Numbered from the stretch's first letter, positions 33,121-45,856 are shown. The stretch is DNA of 64,000 bases from Codonopsis lanceolata (GCA_013146195.2 CM028381.1:61820744-61884743), one strand, 5' to 3'. Notes: generated from the letters alone by a model not told the origin. Numbers and translations: made by a program.

Positions 33121-34195
33121 TGTTGATCCAATAATAAAAGAATATAATATATTTGTAATATATTATAATTATCTTTTATTTATATTTTCCTAATTTACTT
33201 GTATTTAGGTTTCCTAATCCCTCTTGTATTTAGACATTATAGGTTAAATTTGTGTATCAGATATTGTAACCCTACAAATATCAATGGAAAGGATATGTCA
33301 TTAATTATTCCTAAACTTTATCAGTTTGTACATGGTATCAGAGCTTCACTCTCAAAACCTATAACCACCAAACTTCTGCAACCCTAAACTTCCTCCTACC
33401 ACAGCCACCACCAACACCTTGCGCTAAATTAAACCTTCTTCCCACCACAACTGTCGCAAACCAAACTTCCACCTCCACGGCTACCGACAACAACACCCTC
33501 ACCGTTCAAAGCCCATTGATCCATCTCCCACCACCCTATTCAAGTATGCTCAACACATCCGATGATGTTCAAACACCCAACCCATACTACCAACCTTGGA
33601 TTCGACAAGACAAACTTGTGTTTGGTGCCCTTATTGGCTTCCTTTCTATTACATTGGTTCCCTTGATCCAACAGGCTACCACAACCCGCATTACATGGCA
33701 AACACATGCTCACTCCAATGCTCGCCCAACTCACGGCCATATCATGTCGATCAAGGACCACCTCACCATCAACAACTACCAACCTTGGTTCACCAAGCTG
33801 ATACCCACCAACTATCTAGCCTTGAAAATTCAGGGTGAATCAACGTTCATCAGGTACGATTTGAACAAGTTCGTCGATGATACTTATTCTCCAACTCTAG
33901 GACTCCTCGGCAAACCCAACTCTAGCCAGCTCGCTAACGCCCTCCATAAAAAACTCGCTCCTCAAGAAACTACGACATCCTCGGCAAACCCGATTCTCAC
34001 CAGCTCGTCGAGGTCCCTCTTACCCAACGTCTTCCCTCAACTATTTGCTCCTCGAGCAACTATAGCATCGTCGGCAAACCCGGCTCTCACTAGCTCGTCG
34101 AGGCCCCTATCACCTGACGCAAGTATTGTAACCCAATAAATATGTTCACCATATCAATGGAAATGTTATGTCATTATTTATAAACTTTATTATTT
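33121..34195 (+). mobile_element. Truncated copia element: LTR, primer site, gag piece
   Basis: LTR-like 33121-33332 (starts TGTTGATCCAATAATAAAAG, ends GTTTGTACA) is followed immediately by TGGTATCAGAGC (33333-33344), the initiator-tRNA-Met primer site of plant copia elements. A gag fragment follows. 34122-34195 resembles the last part of the LTR (ATTGTAACCC…ATCAATGGAAATGTTATGTC), presumably the broken 3' LTR. Protease and pol are absent. Confidence 0.72.
33516..34139 (+). pseudogene. Copia gag fragment with rearranged module order
   Basis: An open reading region of about 208 codons. YYQPWIRQDKLVFGALIGFL and TTRITWQTHAHS match the central part of copia gag, but LIPTNYLALKIQGESTFIRY and DLNKFVDDTY, which belong at the N-terminus of gag, come after it. 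The C-terminal third is a threefold serine/asparagine-rich repeat (SSANP…TSSSRSL). A block duplication plus deletion would explain the order. No zinc knuckle is seen. Confidence 0.65.
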
Positions 34196-34328
34196 TCTTC
34201 ACCGATTCTAGCTTTAATGGAACAAATCGTTGTTTATTACGAGAAATGGGAATTGAAATTATTTCCTCATCATTTGCAGGTTAGAGGGAACGAAAAATGC
34301 GATTTGAGCTATTTGCATTGACCATCCT

Positions 34329-37300
34329 TGTAAGACCCCGATTCCCGGTTAGCGTGAATTGCGTGCAATGCTCGCATTTCTTCCTTGGTTGATTGCTCGT
34401 TTGACTAGTGAGAGAGTCTAGATATGTATGAGAGACCATATTAAGATCAAAATACTTTTAAGAGATGTCATTTAGTTGTTGACTTGCTAAAGTCACAAGT
34501 CGTAACCCGATGATAGTCGAAATGCGACGCGATTGAGAGTTTATTCGGGTTTTGTGTTTCTGACCTCGATTTGGTCCCAGACCTTTACATGATGATTAAA
34601 TAACATGTTTAGATGTGTTAGACTTCTAATTGGATGCATTCCATAAGTCTCGTGAAGTTTTGACGCCTCGAGAATAGCAATTCTCCTTATCGCGTAGTTT
34701 GAGATTGGCCGGCGAGCGTCTCGTTTTCGGGAGCCTATTTCCCCTATCTTGTTGTTCATCTCGAGAGGCATTCAGGCCTATTTTGTAGCCCTTATAGGTG
34801 TTTACAATAATGGGTTATTACCCGTCGGTTTGTGGTTTCATTCGACGTTTCGATAGTAAGTTGTTACGTCTTGCGTCGGTTTTGCCCCGGGTTGTCTCGG
34901 GTGTTGTTTATGGGAGTCTAGACCTACTTTAAAATTGGTTTGAGACTTGGATTGATTAGTTTAATGTTTGAGGACCTTAAGGGTTCAATTGTGAGCCATT
35001 TAGAAGCTTTAAGGCTCGAGGATGCATGCGGGAACGACCGAAACCGAGCAAGGAATCAACAAATGAGTGCATAGTGTAAAGGGGAGTGATGCGGTCGCAT
35101 CACATGAGCCCAAAGCGACCGCAAGGGTCCCTGGACAGCCTGTTACGGGATTTTGTGGAAATTTGAATTGTTGACCAATTTCTACCCACTTAAACCCAAT
35201 CTAAACCTAACCTAAACCCTCCTACTTAACCTAAAACTTGTCCTAAACATTATTAGAGGTTTTAGAGGTGGATTAGTGAGTTGATTAAGAGAGTTAATCC
35301 CCCCTATTTAAACCCAAAACAGATTGCTCTCTCTCATTTGTTCAGCCAAAAGAACGATTTCTTCCTCCCATTTTCTGCCTACACTCCACAAAAACGTGAG
35401 AGAGCTTGGGAGAGGCAATTTCTAGGGTTCTTGAGTGCCCAATCTTGGAGGCCATAGCTTGGGACCTTCATTTCTCAAGCTACACCATAGTTTTGATGAG
35501 GGATTGAAGGGAACAACACCCACCCATTGGAATTTCGGGATTGTGACTTGTAGGGGCTGAATCAAGGTAAGTTTCTACCTCTCTTCCTCTTCTTTTGGGC
35601 TCCATTGACCCTAGGGAAACAATCATTTGTGCTATGTGAGGTCAATGGAAGCCATTGTTAGGGTTTGTAGAAGATGCCATGAACCCTAGGTTTCAAATTG
35701 ATGATAGAGCTTGGTTGGACCTATGTGAGACCTTGATTTATATGAAATTCAAGTGTTTAATGGTCTATTGAACTTGGTTATGTTAATTATCTATGAGTAT
35801 TGAAGTTGATTTGGGAGAGATACTTGGAGGGTGTTTTGCCCAAATTTGGTTTAGCTTGCAAAATTATTGATGTAAGCTTGATTACTATGTTTTATATGCT
35901 TATTAGAGTATATTAAACCATGTTGTATGATTTAATCATGAATTGGGAATTATGATGGGTAAGGTGACTTGAATGAATTTATGCACAAGATGGCCAATTT
36001 GTTCTAAGTTGCATTGTTAAGTAATTTATGGGGTTTATGTGAGTTAAACGAACCGGGATGATGACTATTGTTGATAGTTATGATTATAGAGGAATTGTGA
36101 CCCATGGCCTCTATGCCCTTAAATTTTAGAAAAGGGTAGATTGGACTCGGCGAGTCATTGTAAATTCGATTAAGTGCTAATTGAACTTGGGTTGAAATCC
36201 TACGATAATTGGATTTCGTTTGGTTAAGGGAATGAAGAACATAACTTCCAAACTTTAATGATTAGTGATTGAGATGTGTTTTGTGGATTTTTAGTCTTGG
36301 GAATTAAGCCCGAGTGACTATTGAGATTTGGTTATAAACCTTAAGAAATTATTACGGTGTGAATTTATAGAACACATAAAGAATGAAATGTGTTAGTAAG
36401 ACTCAACGGAGTCGTAATAAGGCCAATAAAATGATAAAGAGCCTTGGGTTGAAACCCTACAATGTTTGGGTTTGCTTGGGTTGTGTTTGTGCACACCGGG
36501 TTTTTGGTTGTGTCCTATGGCGACACTTATGTTTTGGAGACTGACTAGAATACATTTTAAGCATGCTTGTTAGAGCATGGGACAATAGAGACCCACATAA
36601 GGTCATGAGATTATTTAAGAGAAGATTAGGAGAGAATCCTCTTCTCAAGGATTTTTGTTGCGTGTATATGAAAACAATTGTGAGAAGTGACTACGGAGTA
36701 GTCATGTTGTTTTAAGTATGGTGTTGGTGTTATCGATCATGTATGACGGTTAGGACTATGATTGAGTCCGGGTGTATTGAAAATAAAAGACTAAAATAAT
36801 AAGTCTTGAATTGTGGATATTTTGAGACTAGCGTAGTAGTCTTGGTTTGGTTTGAGTTGAGGATTATGGAAGACCTCACATTATATTTTATTAAGCTTGT
36901 AAGCTATACTTGACTGGGTTGATGACTTGAGGAATAATAAGTACCTCAATATGTAATTTTTGAACTAAACTTGTAAGTTAGTTAAACACATTGGTTATAT
37001 GCAAATATATGCATTGTTCTTGATACTTGGTAGAGCATTATGTCCTACTTGATTATATGCAAATATGTGCATGAGTTATGGAATTTCATGGAGCAGTATG
37101 CCCTACTTGTTTATATGCAAATATATGCATGGTTTATGAGTTTTCGTAGAGCATTATGTCCTACGTGGTTATATGCAAATATGTGCATGGATTATGAGAT
37201 TGTTGTAGAGCATTATGTCCTACATGGTTTAATGAGTCCGATAATTATGAACTTGGTCTCATTGGTTTATGCAAGTAAATATTTACTTGATGGTTTGGTT

Positions 37301-38633
37301 TAAAGTCCAGCTGGCGGGTTTGGTTGTTGTGTCGGCAATGGGACGATTCATAGTCTTTGGAAACAATCGCTATGAATCGTTGCATTGGTTCCCTTTCTCC
37401 TCACTATTTGGCCAATAGTGGGATGTGATCTCGAGTTATGCCATCTAGCTAGACATCGAGCTCTCATTTCTCATCCGGAGACTGGATGAATGTAACGAGT
37501 ACTCATTAAAGGAAATCTGATGAGTTGTGATTATTGGGGACGGAACCCCAGGGTATGATTGATCTGGGAATTGAGCCCGGATCTTGGTTTGAGATTTGAT
37601 CTCATGGTAAGTTGGTTGGGTTTTGAACCCGGATTTGATTGTAACGGTTCGATTTACGTTTACTGTTACACAGGTTTATTTATGAGCATTTATATGAAAG
37701 ATAAAATGCTACTTGATTTATGTGAGTTTATGTGCTTTAAAAATTAAGTACATGTTTCATGATGGTATACTAGCATGATACCATGACTTTATATGTTTAT
37801 GCATTTATGACATGCCATGTCATAATATGCCACATGTTGCATTTAGAAACTTACTGGGTCATTATGACTCACTCCGTGTGATTGTTTTCCCTAGTGTGTG
37901 CAGTGATCCCGTTAGTACGCGCAGCGGCTTCGGATATCGACTCTTAGCAGGTGGTCTTCCAAGTCAAAAGCTTGGAGTTAATTATTATTATGTTGTATTT
38001 ATTGTGAGGCTCGAATGTAAAGTTATGTAGACTTTACTTGGGTAGATTGTAGTGTTTTATTATGGTTGTGTATTTGGGAGCCGGTTGTATTGCCGAGCAT
38101 TTGTACCCTTAGTATTTATTTCCTTTGTCGTTTCGAGCATGTGTGGCTCGTTTATTCTAGTTGTGGTATATTGTTGTTCCTACCTCCGATAGTTTTAGTC
38201 GTGAGGTTGGGTTGGTGGTTTAGCATTGATTATATGGTTATAGTGAATTGTTCCTCCGGCATGTTATAGCCGTTGAGTGTTGTTTATCAGGTTGGGATTC
38301 ATGCATTTGCCGGCCTTGGTTGCCGATGGTTTGTTGTGCGTGTCTAATGTTGCGTCACGCGCGTCGAATTTTTGGGCCGAGAGATTTACTATCTCTTTAG
38401 TTGTTTTCATTCAGGAGCTTGATAGCTCGGGTCCCATTATTGTTTTGCTTCCGCAGGTTTTAAGTTTTTTTTTTTTCCTGTATTGCCGTTATGGCTTTAC
38501 CTTCTTGTTTTGAGCTTGTTGGCTCGTCTTTTGACTCGCACCATTATGCTTAGCAGGTGTTTGTCTGTCTCTTAGTTTGTTCTGATGGCACGACCTTGGG
38601 ATCTCGTATTGAGATCCGGGTCGGGTTGTCACA
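34329..38633. mobile_element. 4,305-bp solo LTR, chromovirus-like gypsy
   Basis: Begins TGTAAGACCCCGATTCCCGG and ends GGGTCGGGTTGTCACA, with ATCCT at 34324-34328 and 38634-38638. There is no internal coding region, primer site or polypurine tract, so this is one LTR left by recombination. The TGTAA.ACCCCG…TTGTCACA ends and great length suggest a Tekay/Del-type chromovirus. A promoter-like TATTTAAA (about 35308) precedes a CT-rich leader (35330-35400) and a GGTAAGT donor-like site at 35567. All short open frames inside are incidental. Confidence 0.9.
36993..37226. repeat. 58-bp tandem repeat inside the solo LTR, four copies
   Basis: TTATATGCAAATATRTGCAT followed by GTAGAGCATTATGTCCTAC-type text starts near 36993, 37051, 37109 and 37168. 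Confidence 0.85.
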
Positions 38634-38638
38634 ATCCT

Positions 38639-38880
38639 CTCTGACGCCCATGAATAGATCTACATGGCCTCGCCTCCAGTTCTCGTCGTCTGTATGGTTC
38701 TCGATCGGCAAAGAAGTAGAGCTGAGGGTTTTCATATCTTAGTATGTACTTTCTTGTTAAACTTTGATTTTGAAAGTAAAGAAAAACAAGTAGATACAAA
38801 TAAATAAAAAAAAAGAGGTAAGAACAAATTAAATTTTTGTAAAGGAACAAAAAGATATATTGACTCTTACGGTCATTTGG
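38639..38880. repeat. Duplicated segment, copy 1 (target of the solo LTR)
   Basis: Continues the sequence left of the solo LTR (34298-34328). TCTGTATGGTTCTCGATC, GAAGTAGAG and AGATATATTGA match 43475-43790. Purpose unknown; no coding similarity recognised. Confidence 0.7.
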
Positions 38881-39515
38881 TAGCCAAGATTATGGCTAGA
38901 TAAAATTAATAAGTCAAGTTGTTTGATATTTAGTGTACAATAGATGGTTAAGACTAATAACACGAGCTACCCAAATAAAATCATTTTTCCCCCACTATTA
39001 ATACCATGGGGAAGGGTGGTATGATTAGCCCTCTTATTATAAAAAAAATTAGGATTAATAATTTTTATCTCAAAACTACACATATAAATAAGTTATTATT
39101 AATAACGATGACACTAATAATACTAAAATTAATAATATTGCTTTTAAAAAAAAATATATATATTAAATAAAAGGATGAAACAAGAAGGGGGACAACCCGC
39201 CTAGCCCATAAATGTAAGGACAAAAGAGCATTACCTTTACCATAAATACAACAAGAAACTCAATTACGGAGACTAAAAATACCCAATCTATCAAAACGGT
39301 AAGCTTGTCGCACACTTTCTGGAAGCCGCTGTATATTATCATAAAGAACATAACTAGCCATAATATTGCTTTTACCCTACTACCAAACAAGCCTGACGTA
39401 CAAATGATCAAACCACCCTCCTTTTGATATTAATAATAAAGAAAGAATGATTTTATTCAAATAACTCATATTATTAGTCTCAATCATTTATTATATATCA
39501 AACATCAGACAATTT
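38880..39515. mobile_element. MITE-like inverted repeat
   Basis: GTTTGATATTTAGTG…GATGGTTAAGACTAATAA (about 38920-38962) is inverted at 39463-39510. The outer boundaries are unclear. TTTGGTAGCC at the left and the complement of TACCAAACAAGCC at about 39380 recall Tourist ends. Confidence 0.42.
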
Positions 39516-39539
39516 GATATTTTTTAATAAACCCGAGCA

Positions 39540-40261
39540 TCGTGGAAGGTTTAGCCTCCACTGTCTCCATTCTCCCTCTCACATGTGGCTTTCTTTTCTC
39601 TTTTACCGTTCTTCCTTATTTTCCTCCTAGAGCACAACCGTCATCTTGGGGAAGATTCCAATCAATTTCTTTTCTTTCCACAAAATTAGGCAAGTTCAAT
39701 AATTATAATAATAATATATTATATAAAAGGGTTTTGGCAAAAAGTAATCTTTTCATTTATCAACATGTCAATATATAGTTACAAATGAGAGTTTAAAAAA
39801 TGGGAAGATATATACAATCATGAATACAAAAATAGAGATATGATAAATCAGTTAAAGATGAATAGAGATATGCTAAATCACTTAGTCAACTATCTAAATT
39901 ATAGGAAATATTCTAACTATCTAAATTATAGGAAATATTCTAACTATCCGAAATTGGTGGAGGATCATTGGGATCGTTTACATTATAAACATAATGGACC
40001 CTTATATTTTTAAACGAAAGTAATTGAAATAATAAAATATAAAATAGTTTTTTTTATAAAAAGTATATAATATAAAATATAAATATTCCATTCCAATTGT
40101 ATTGGAAAAATAGAAATAAAAAGATGAAATATATGATTGCAATTAGGCTTGTTAGTTGTGGTGAAAGAGTTATAAAGATTTTAGAGAATTATATATTGGA
40201 TAATTATTTGAGTGAATTTTATTTTAAAATATTGAAAAAGTTTAATTGTAACAGGTGATTA
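39540..40261. repeat. Duplicated segment, copy A (left of the Harbinger element)
   Basis: TTTTCCTCCTAGAGCACAAC, CTTGGGGAAGATTCCAATCA, TTGAAATAATAAAATATAAA and following AT-rich text match 44935-45440 in the same order. The segment resumes at 43239 after the Harbinger insertion. Confidence 0.65.
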
Positions 40262-41107
40262 GAGCATCCCCATTGCTCACTTCCTAAATTGGCTTCCAAT
40301 TTGGAAGTTAAAGAAATGCAATGGCAGCTCTTCCCCCACCTCTTCCAAATCTGAGCTGGATCAGAGTTGGAGGAGAGATAATAAATTTTCTTCCAAAGTT
40401 GGAAGACAACCAAGGAAAGGAAGCCCCAGCAGCAGGGGCAGGTGGGCGTCACACGGCTTTGTGTGTGGCGCGGCGCTTCACGAGCTTGGGCGAGTGGAGG
40501 CGAAAATACGGTGGGGTCCACGGTGGCGCTTCTCGCAAAGTGTCCGATTTTTTGTTTTTTTTTTTTAATGAAAAATTTGGAAAGAAAGCGGATAGTTTTT
40601 TTTTCAAAATTCATTTGCCTTTTACTTTTTAAAAACTAGCCGTTTGTAATTTAATTTTTTTCAATAATTTTTTTTCTTTTTTTTTTTCCTTCTTCTCTAT
40701 AAATACACCACCTTAACCCTCTTTATTTTCTCCACAACTTCTTTATTCTCTCTTCTATTTCTTCATAATCCTTTTTAAAAATTCACTTTCTCTACACACT
40801 TAGCTTCCAAATGGATCCAAGAGATACTCATTTTTTTCAAAATTTTTTGAATTCTTCTGACTTTTTTGAATTTTTTGAATTTTTGAATTCTTCCGACTCA
40901 TTTGGATCCTTTTTAAAAAATTTTGACTTTACTTGAATTTTGTGCAGGGGGTTGGTGGGTGGGGGGTTTGGGATTTAATTTGTGTATTAAATTTTGTACT
41001 TAAATTTTGGTATTAAATTTTGGGATTTTAATTGTGTATTAAATTTTAGTCTTAAATTTTATTTGTCTTTTATTTAATTTTTTTATTTAACTTTAATTAG
41101 TAACTAA

Positions 41108-41412
41108 TTATTAATGTTTTTATGTAACTTTAAATTATTAATGTTTTTATATTACTTGTAATTATTAATGTTTTTATGTTACTTTTAATTATTAATGTTT
41201 TTATGTTACTATTAATTATTAATGTTTTTATGTAACTTTTAATTATTAATGTTTTTAAAATAGCTTGCCGCTTTAAAGTAGCGTTGTAAAAGTAGCCGTT
41301 TAAAAGTAAAAGTAGCCGTTGTAAAAGTAGCCGTTGTTAAAAGTAGGCGTTGTAAAAGTAGCCGTTGTAAAATAGTCGTTTTAAAGTAGCCGTTGTAAAG
41401 TAGCCGTTGTTG
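41108..41412. repeat. Two adjacent short tandem arrays in the Harbinger 5' region
   Basis: 41108-41262: six copies of TTAATTATTAATGTTTTTAT at about 30-bp spacing. 41275-41412: about nine copies of GTAAAAGTAGCCGTT. They lie just before the transposase remnant and a TATATATA (about 41418). Confidence 0.8.
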
Positions 41413-41483
41413 AGAAGTATATATAGATAAGGGGTGTCATATTCTTCTACCAATACCTACAAATCATCAACATACGACTAAAG

Positions 41484-42794
41484 ATGTCTAATTCTTCCTC
41501 TTCTTCTACCAATAGCTCTAACACAAGCAGTCATACCGAAAAATCCAACGACTCCAACATGTCTGAAGGTGAAAAATTATATTTGGAGATAATTGCATTA
41601 CAACAACAAATAGAAGAAACGGAGAGAGCCAACGAGGAGGCGTCGCCAAAGGAAAAAGAGGAGGTATATAGATCGAAATGTAGCGGGGAAATACTCAACT
41701 TGTCGATGACTACTTCTCATCTCGACCATTGTATCCCGATCATATATTTCGGCGGCGCTTAGAATGCATCGAAACTTATTCATTCGAGATAGTTAATGCA
41801 TTGGAGAATCATTCAAGTTATTTTCGACGAGGTCGTGCGATAGGAAAGGTAGGTCTCTCACTTCAAAAATGCACGGCATTTGTCCGTCAATTGGCTTATG
41901 GAGTTCGGCCGATCATCTCGGCAGTACCTCGATTAGCGAAACAACCGCCATCGAGTGCATGTTCAACTTACGTCGATGTATCATTGAATTATTCGGAGGT
42001 CAATACTTGAGAAGACCAAATGCTAATGATACTCAGCGTCTACTTCAATCTGCACGCAGCAAAGGCATGGCTTTCGGGTATGTTAGGAAGTCTTGATTGT
42101 ATGCAGGGAATGGAAAAATTGTCGGCGCTTGGCAAGGTCAATATGCAAGAGGTCATGGGAAGCCACAATTGTGCTCGAGCGATTGCGTCGGCAGATTTAT
42201 GGATATGGCATGCATTTTTTGGGGTCGCGAGGTTCTCGTAATGATCGAATGTGTTATATGAATCACCTTTGTTCAATAACGTACTCGAAGGAAATGCACC
42301 ACCGTGCAATTTTGAAGTGAATGGCAAGCGATATACAAAAGGATACTACCTAACCGATGGAATTTATCAGGATTGGGCTACTTTTGTTAAGAGTTTTTCG
42401 TGCCGTCGGATGCTAAGCGAAAGAAATTCAAAGACATGCAAGAGGCTGCAAGAAAAGATGTCGAGCGAGCATTTGGAGTACTCCAATCAAGATGGGCAAT
42501 TATCAAAGGTCCTAGAGGTTTTGGTATAGAGATAACTTGAAAGAAATAATGCTCACATGCATTATTTTACATAACTTTATGATTGTGGAGGTGAGGGTGA
42601 TCACATTACAATTGGGCGATGATATTGTATATGACTCTCCACAAGTAAATCATGGGCCAACACAAGCATTTGAAGAATATATGCAACGAAATTCGAGGTG
42701 CGAGATAGAAACACCCATCATGAACTTCGATCCAACTTGGTTGAGCATATATGGCGTCGTTGGTGACGTTTTTTTATGTAATTTTAATTATTGA
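41484..42794 (+). pseudogene. PIF/Harbinger transposase (HARBI1-like nuclease), multiple frameshifts
   Basis: The start at 41484 is serine/asparagine-rich. Then, across at least five frame changes: HIFRRRLECIETYSFEIVNA, LQKCTAFVRQLAYGV, STSISETTAIECMFNL, YLRRPNANDTQRLLQ, GMLGSLDCM (DDE region), DLWIWHAFFG, ESPLFNNVLEGNAPPC, YLTDGIYQDWATFVKS, and finally MLTCIILHNFMIVE. This order matches the plant ALP/HARBI1-like PIF transposase along its whole length, so the gene was complete but has been disrupted many times. No functional product is expected. Confidence 0.9.
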
Positions 42795-43238
42795 GCTGTA
42801 ATTTTAATTTTAAGTTTTTTGTTTTTATGTAATTTTTAAGTATTTATCTTTTATGTAACTTTATGATTATGTAATTTTTTTCAATTTTAACGTTTTATGT
42901 AATTTTCTATTTATGTTATTTTAATCGTCATGTATAATATGTATTTTATTGATAATTTATGAATTAAAATATAAAATTATTTAAATTGTGAGTAATAGTA
43001 TTATTTATAAATTAATTAATGTCATTATTTATAATTTAATCATTGATTTGTTTGAGAAATATAAAAATAAGATTGAAGTGTAAAGTTAATGATGTGGCGA
43101 TGGGATCAAGAAGATGTATAAGAAGATTAGGAATGGGAGATATATTCTTAAATGGAATAAGAAGAGAAAAATGTGTATGTGGCAGTGGGACCCGGCTAAG
43201 AAGATGGTATAGGAATAATAGCATTGAGGATGCTCTTA

Positions 43239-43790
43239 GAAAGTAATAAAGGGTGTCACCGTTGAAGATACTCTTCTTAGCTTACCACGCAGTCTTCCCT
43301 TTTTGCTTTCTTCACTCGGGGAGGGTTTTGCGTGGGGTCCACGTCAAACTTTGTCTTGTTCTTATCTTATTTTTCCCCTTAACCATCGAACTGTAGTGTC
43401 CGATAGTATCCTCAACTAGCTCTCCAATTTCTATTCTACACCGTCGTTGTCGAGCTATTTGTACCGACCATCCTCTCCGACGCCCTCCATGGCCTCGCCT
43501 CCACTTCTCGCGGTCTGTATGGTTCTCGATTCAATCGGGAAAGAAGTAGAGTCGGGGTTTCCATAGCTTAGTCCGTCCTTTTTTGTAATTATATATATAT
43601 ATATATATTGATACGAGTAAAGTTTCTTGAAGATGATTGAACGATGTTCTTCCTTAGCTTTGATTTTAAAAGTAAATATAAAACAAAAACAAAACGAATC
43701 ATAGAACCAAATGACTAAAAAAAATAATAGGTAAGAAGTAAGAACAAATAAAAGTCTAAAAAGATAGAGGAACCAGAAGATATATTGATT
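43239..43790. repeat. Duplicated segment, copy A continued; holds the empty LTR target
   Basis: TTAGCTTACCAC and GTGGGGTCCACGTCAAACTT (43275-43350) match 45888-46012. GAGCTATTTGTACCGACCAT then CCTCTCCGACGCC (43452-43482) matches the two sides of the solo LTR joined together. (AT)n lies at 43590-43609. Confidence 0.68.
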
Positions 43791-43794
43791 CATA

Positions 43795-44871
43795 GAGCGT
43801 CCACAATGGACGCTTTAATCAACCCTCCGAAAGTGATTTTGGAGTCTTTTAGCAGAACTCAACCATACAACGGACTCCCAATTCCACACTCAATCCCAAT
43901 AAGCCGACAAATGGATCGCAACAGATCGGGGGACTCTTAGCATGAACAGTTGTCGGCCTTCTTCCTCTGCTAATAGATCGGGGGACTCTATTTCCCTTCC
44001 AATGGCCGTCAATCTTTATATCCAACTGTTGTCGGCCTTCTTTCTCTGTCCTGCCAATCTATCTTCTCCGATGAGTCCCCCCCTCATCTCTATCTTTTTC
44101 CCCCCTCGCCGCCCCTGCGCCAGTGCCGCCTCTGTATCTCCCACGCCCTTCATCTACAAATCTAGCCACCTTCATTGCTCACCGTATCCTTCCAGCTGCC
44201 ATCTCCAGCTTTCAGTTCTGGTCGTGACCTATCCCAGATATCTCTCTCTTCCCTCATCCCTCGAGCCACGAAACATCGAAATTTTCCATAGCCCCTAGCA
44301 GCCCCGTCATGCTCTGGTTTCTCTCATTGTCGGCCCATCAACTCCATCTAACCGCTATCATTCTCCGTAGACGGACAACCCAAGCAGTCCAACGAAGCTC
44401 TATTTTAAAACTCCAATGTCGGCTCCTGCTTCATCTCAATTTTGAGTTCAATCTTGAAATTGGAAATTCCCTCATTTCAGTAATTCAAGTAAGATCTCTC
44501 TATTTTTTATTGTTTTTTATTTTTGAAATAGTTGCTGCAAATATGAAATTGTTGCCCAATTTGAGGAAGTTTCTGAAATATGATTTTCAGGAGGTTGTTT
44601 AATTTGTTATTCTGTCTAATGAATCACGATCCATATTTGTAATTATTATTTTATTCCAATTGTGATGAGAAAATAGAAAGAAGAAAGTTGAAAAATATGA
44701 TGGTAGTTAGGTTTGTTAGTTGAGATGCGAGAGATTTAAAATTTTTAGTAGATTATATAGAGGGTGATTGTTGGAGTGAATTATTTTGTAGAATATTAAA
44801 AAAATATATTAAAAAAATCAGAAAACAAAATAACTAGAATGTGGTATTGATTGTTATTGTGGTGGATGCTC
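43795..44871. mobile_element. Non-autonomous Harbinger-like element
   Basis: Left end GAGCGTCCACAATGGACGC; right end, complemented, GAGCATCCACCACAATAAC. No clean target duplication. The interior (43940-44300) is CT-rich and has a duplicated block (GTTGTCGGCCTTCTTYCTCTG at about 43950 and 44027; GATCGGGGGACTCT at about 43927 and 43977). No recognisable protein. Confidence 0.5.
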
Positions 44872-44934
44872 TTTAAGGCGGCCACAATAAAGACCTTTCA
44901 ATAAAGTCTACTATATAGGCCACTATGTCAGACC

Positions 44935-45440
44935 AAAAACATAGAGGAAAGTTTAGTCGAACCGTGACTTCACTATCTCCCTTCTCTTTCTCCTTCGTGT
45001 ACTTTTCTTCCCCATTTTCCTCCTAGAGTACAATGGTCAAGTTGGGGAAGATTCCAATCAATTTCTCTTCTTCCACAATACAGGTAAGTTCAATAATAAT
45101 TATAATAAAAATATTATAAACATAAAATAGACCCTTCAATTGACATATATTTTTAGATGAAAAGAATTGAAATAATTAAAAATTCAATATTGGTTTTCAT
45201 AGAATATATAACATAAAATATAAATATTTCATTTCAATTGTGTTGAAAAAATAAATAAAAATTATGAAAAATACGATGGTAATTAGATTTGTTGGTTAAG
45301 ATGAAAGAGTTACAAGGTTTTTAAATGATTGTACAAAAGATAATTATTAAAGTCAATTATTTTTTAGAGTGTTAAAAAATGTAATTGAAATAAAAAACAA
45401 AATAATTAAAAAATGATAAATATCACTACTATTGAAGATG
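44935..45440. repeat. Duplicated segment, copy B
   Basis: Counterpart of 39540-40261: GGAAAGTTTAGTCGAACC, TTTTCCTCCTAGAGTACAAT, GTTGGGGAAGATTCCAATCA. It continues after a MITE at 45880-46020. Confidence 0.62.
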
Positions 45441-45593
45441 TTATTAGCTCGAGCAATAGTAAGACCATTCAAAATATACATCAAAAAATAAACACTCAAT
45501 GATTTAACACATACTAATTAATCGTTCATTTTATAAATCCTAACACTCTACCCTATCAAAATAAACTAACTCATGGAGTATCCTTTTTTGGTA

Positions 45594-45856
45594 CTCCCTT
45601 GTCCGTTTTTAAATAATTGTCTTAGTTGACTCGACGCATAGGTTAAGAAAAAATAATTGACTTGATTATTTATATCGGTTTAATGTGTAGTTTCCTTTAA
45701 AACCTATGTATATGTGGTCCATAATTAAAGTAAAGTAAAATAATAATAATAATATGATAAAAATAATAAAATAATATTCTAAAAATGTAAGTTTCAAATT
45801 AAAAAATTATTTTGAAATAGATAAAAAAAAAGACGATAATTTAAAAACGGTGGGAG
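45594..45856. mobile_element. Stowaway-like MITE
   Basis: Ends CTCCCTTGTCCGTTTTTAAA and complement CTCCCACCGTTTTTAAATTA, TA at 45592-45593 and 45857-45858. 263 bp. Same family as 51996-52255. Confidence 0.85.

Larger units (their letters stand above)
40262..43235. mobile_element. PIF/Harbinger element, decayed
   Basis: Inverted ends GAGCATCCCCATTGCT (left) and GAGCATCCTCAATGCT (right, complement), with TTA at 40259-40261 and 43236-43238. 2,974 bp. It carries a transposase remnant on the plus strand and two blocks of short tandem repeats upstream of it. No second (Myb-like) PIF gene is recognised. Confidence 0.9.

Noticed and set aside
34541..38742. Several 60-90 codon frames inside the 4.3-kb LTR
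   Set aside because: They lie on both strands with no shared domains; the region is bounded as a single non-coding LTR.
43942..44298. 118-codon Ser/Pro/Leu-rich frame in the Harbinger-like element
   Set aside because: CT-rich composition, no recognisable domain, and internal duplications; not enough for a captured-gene claim.
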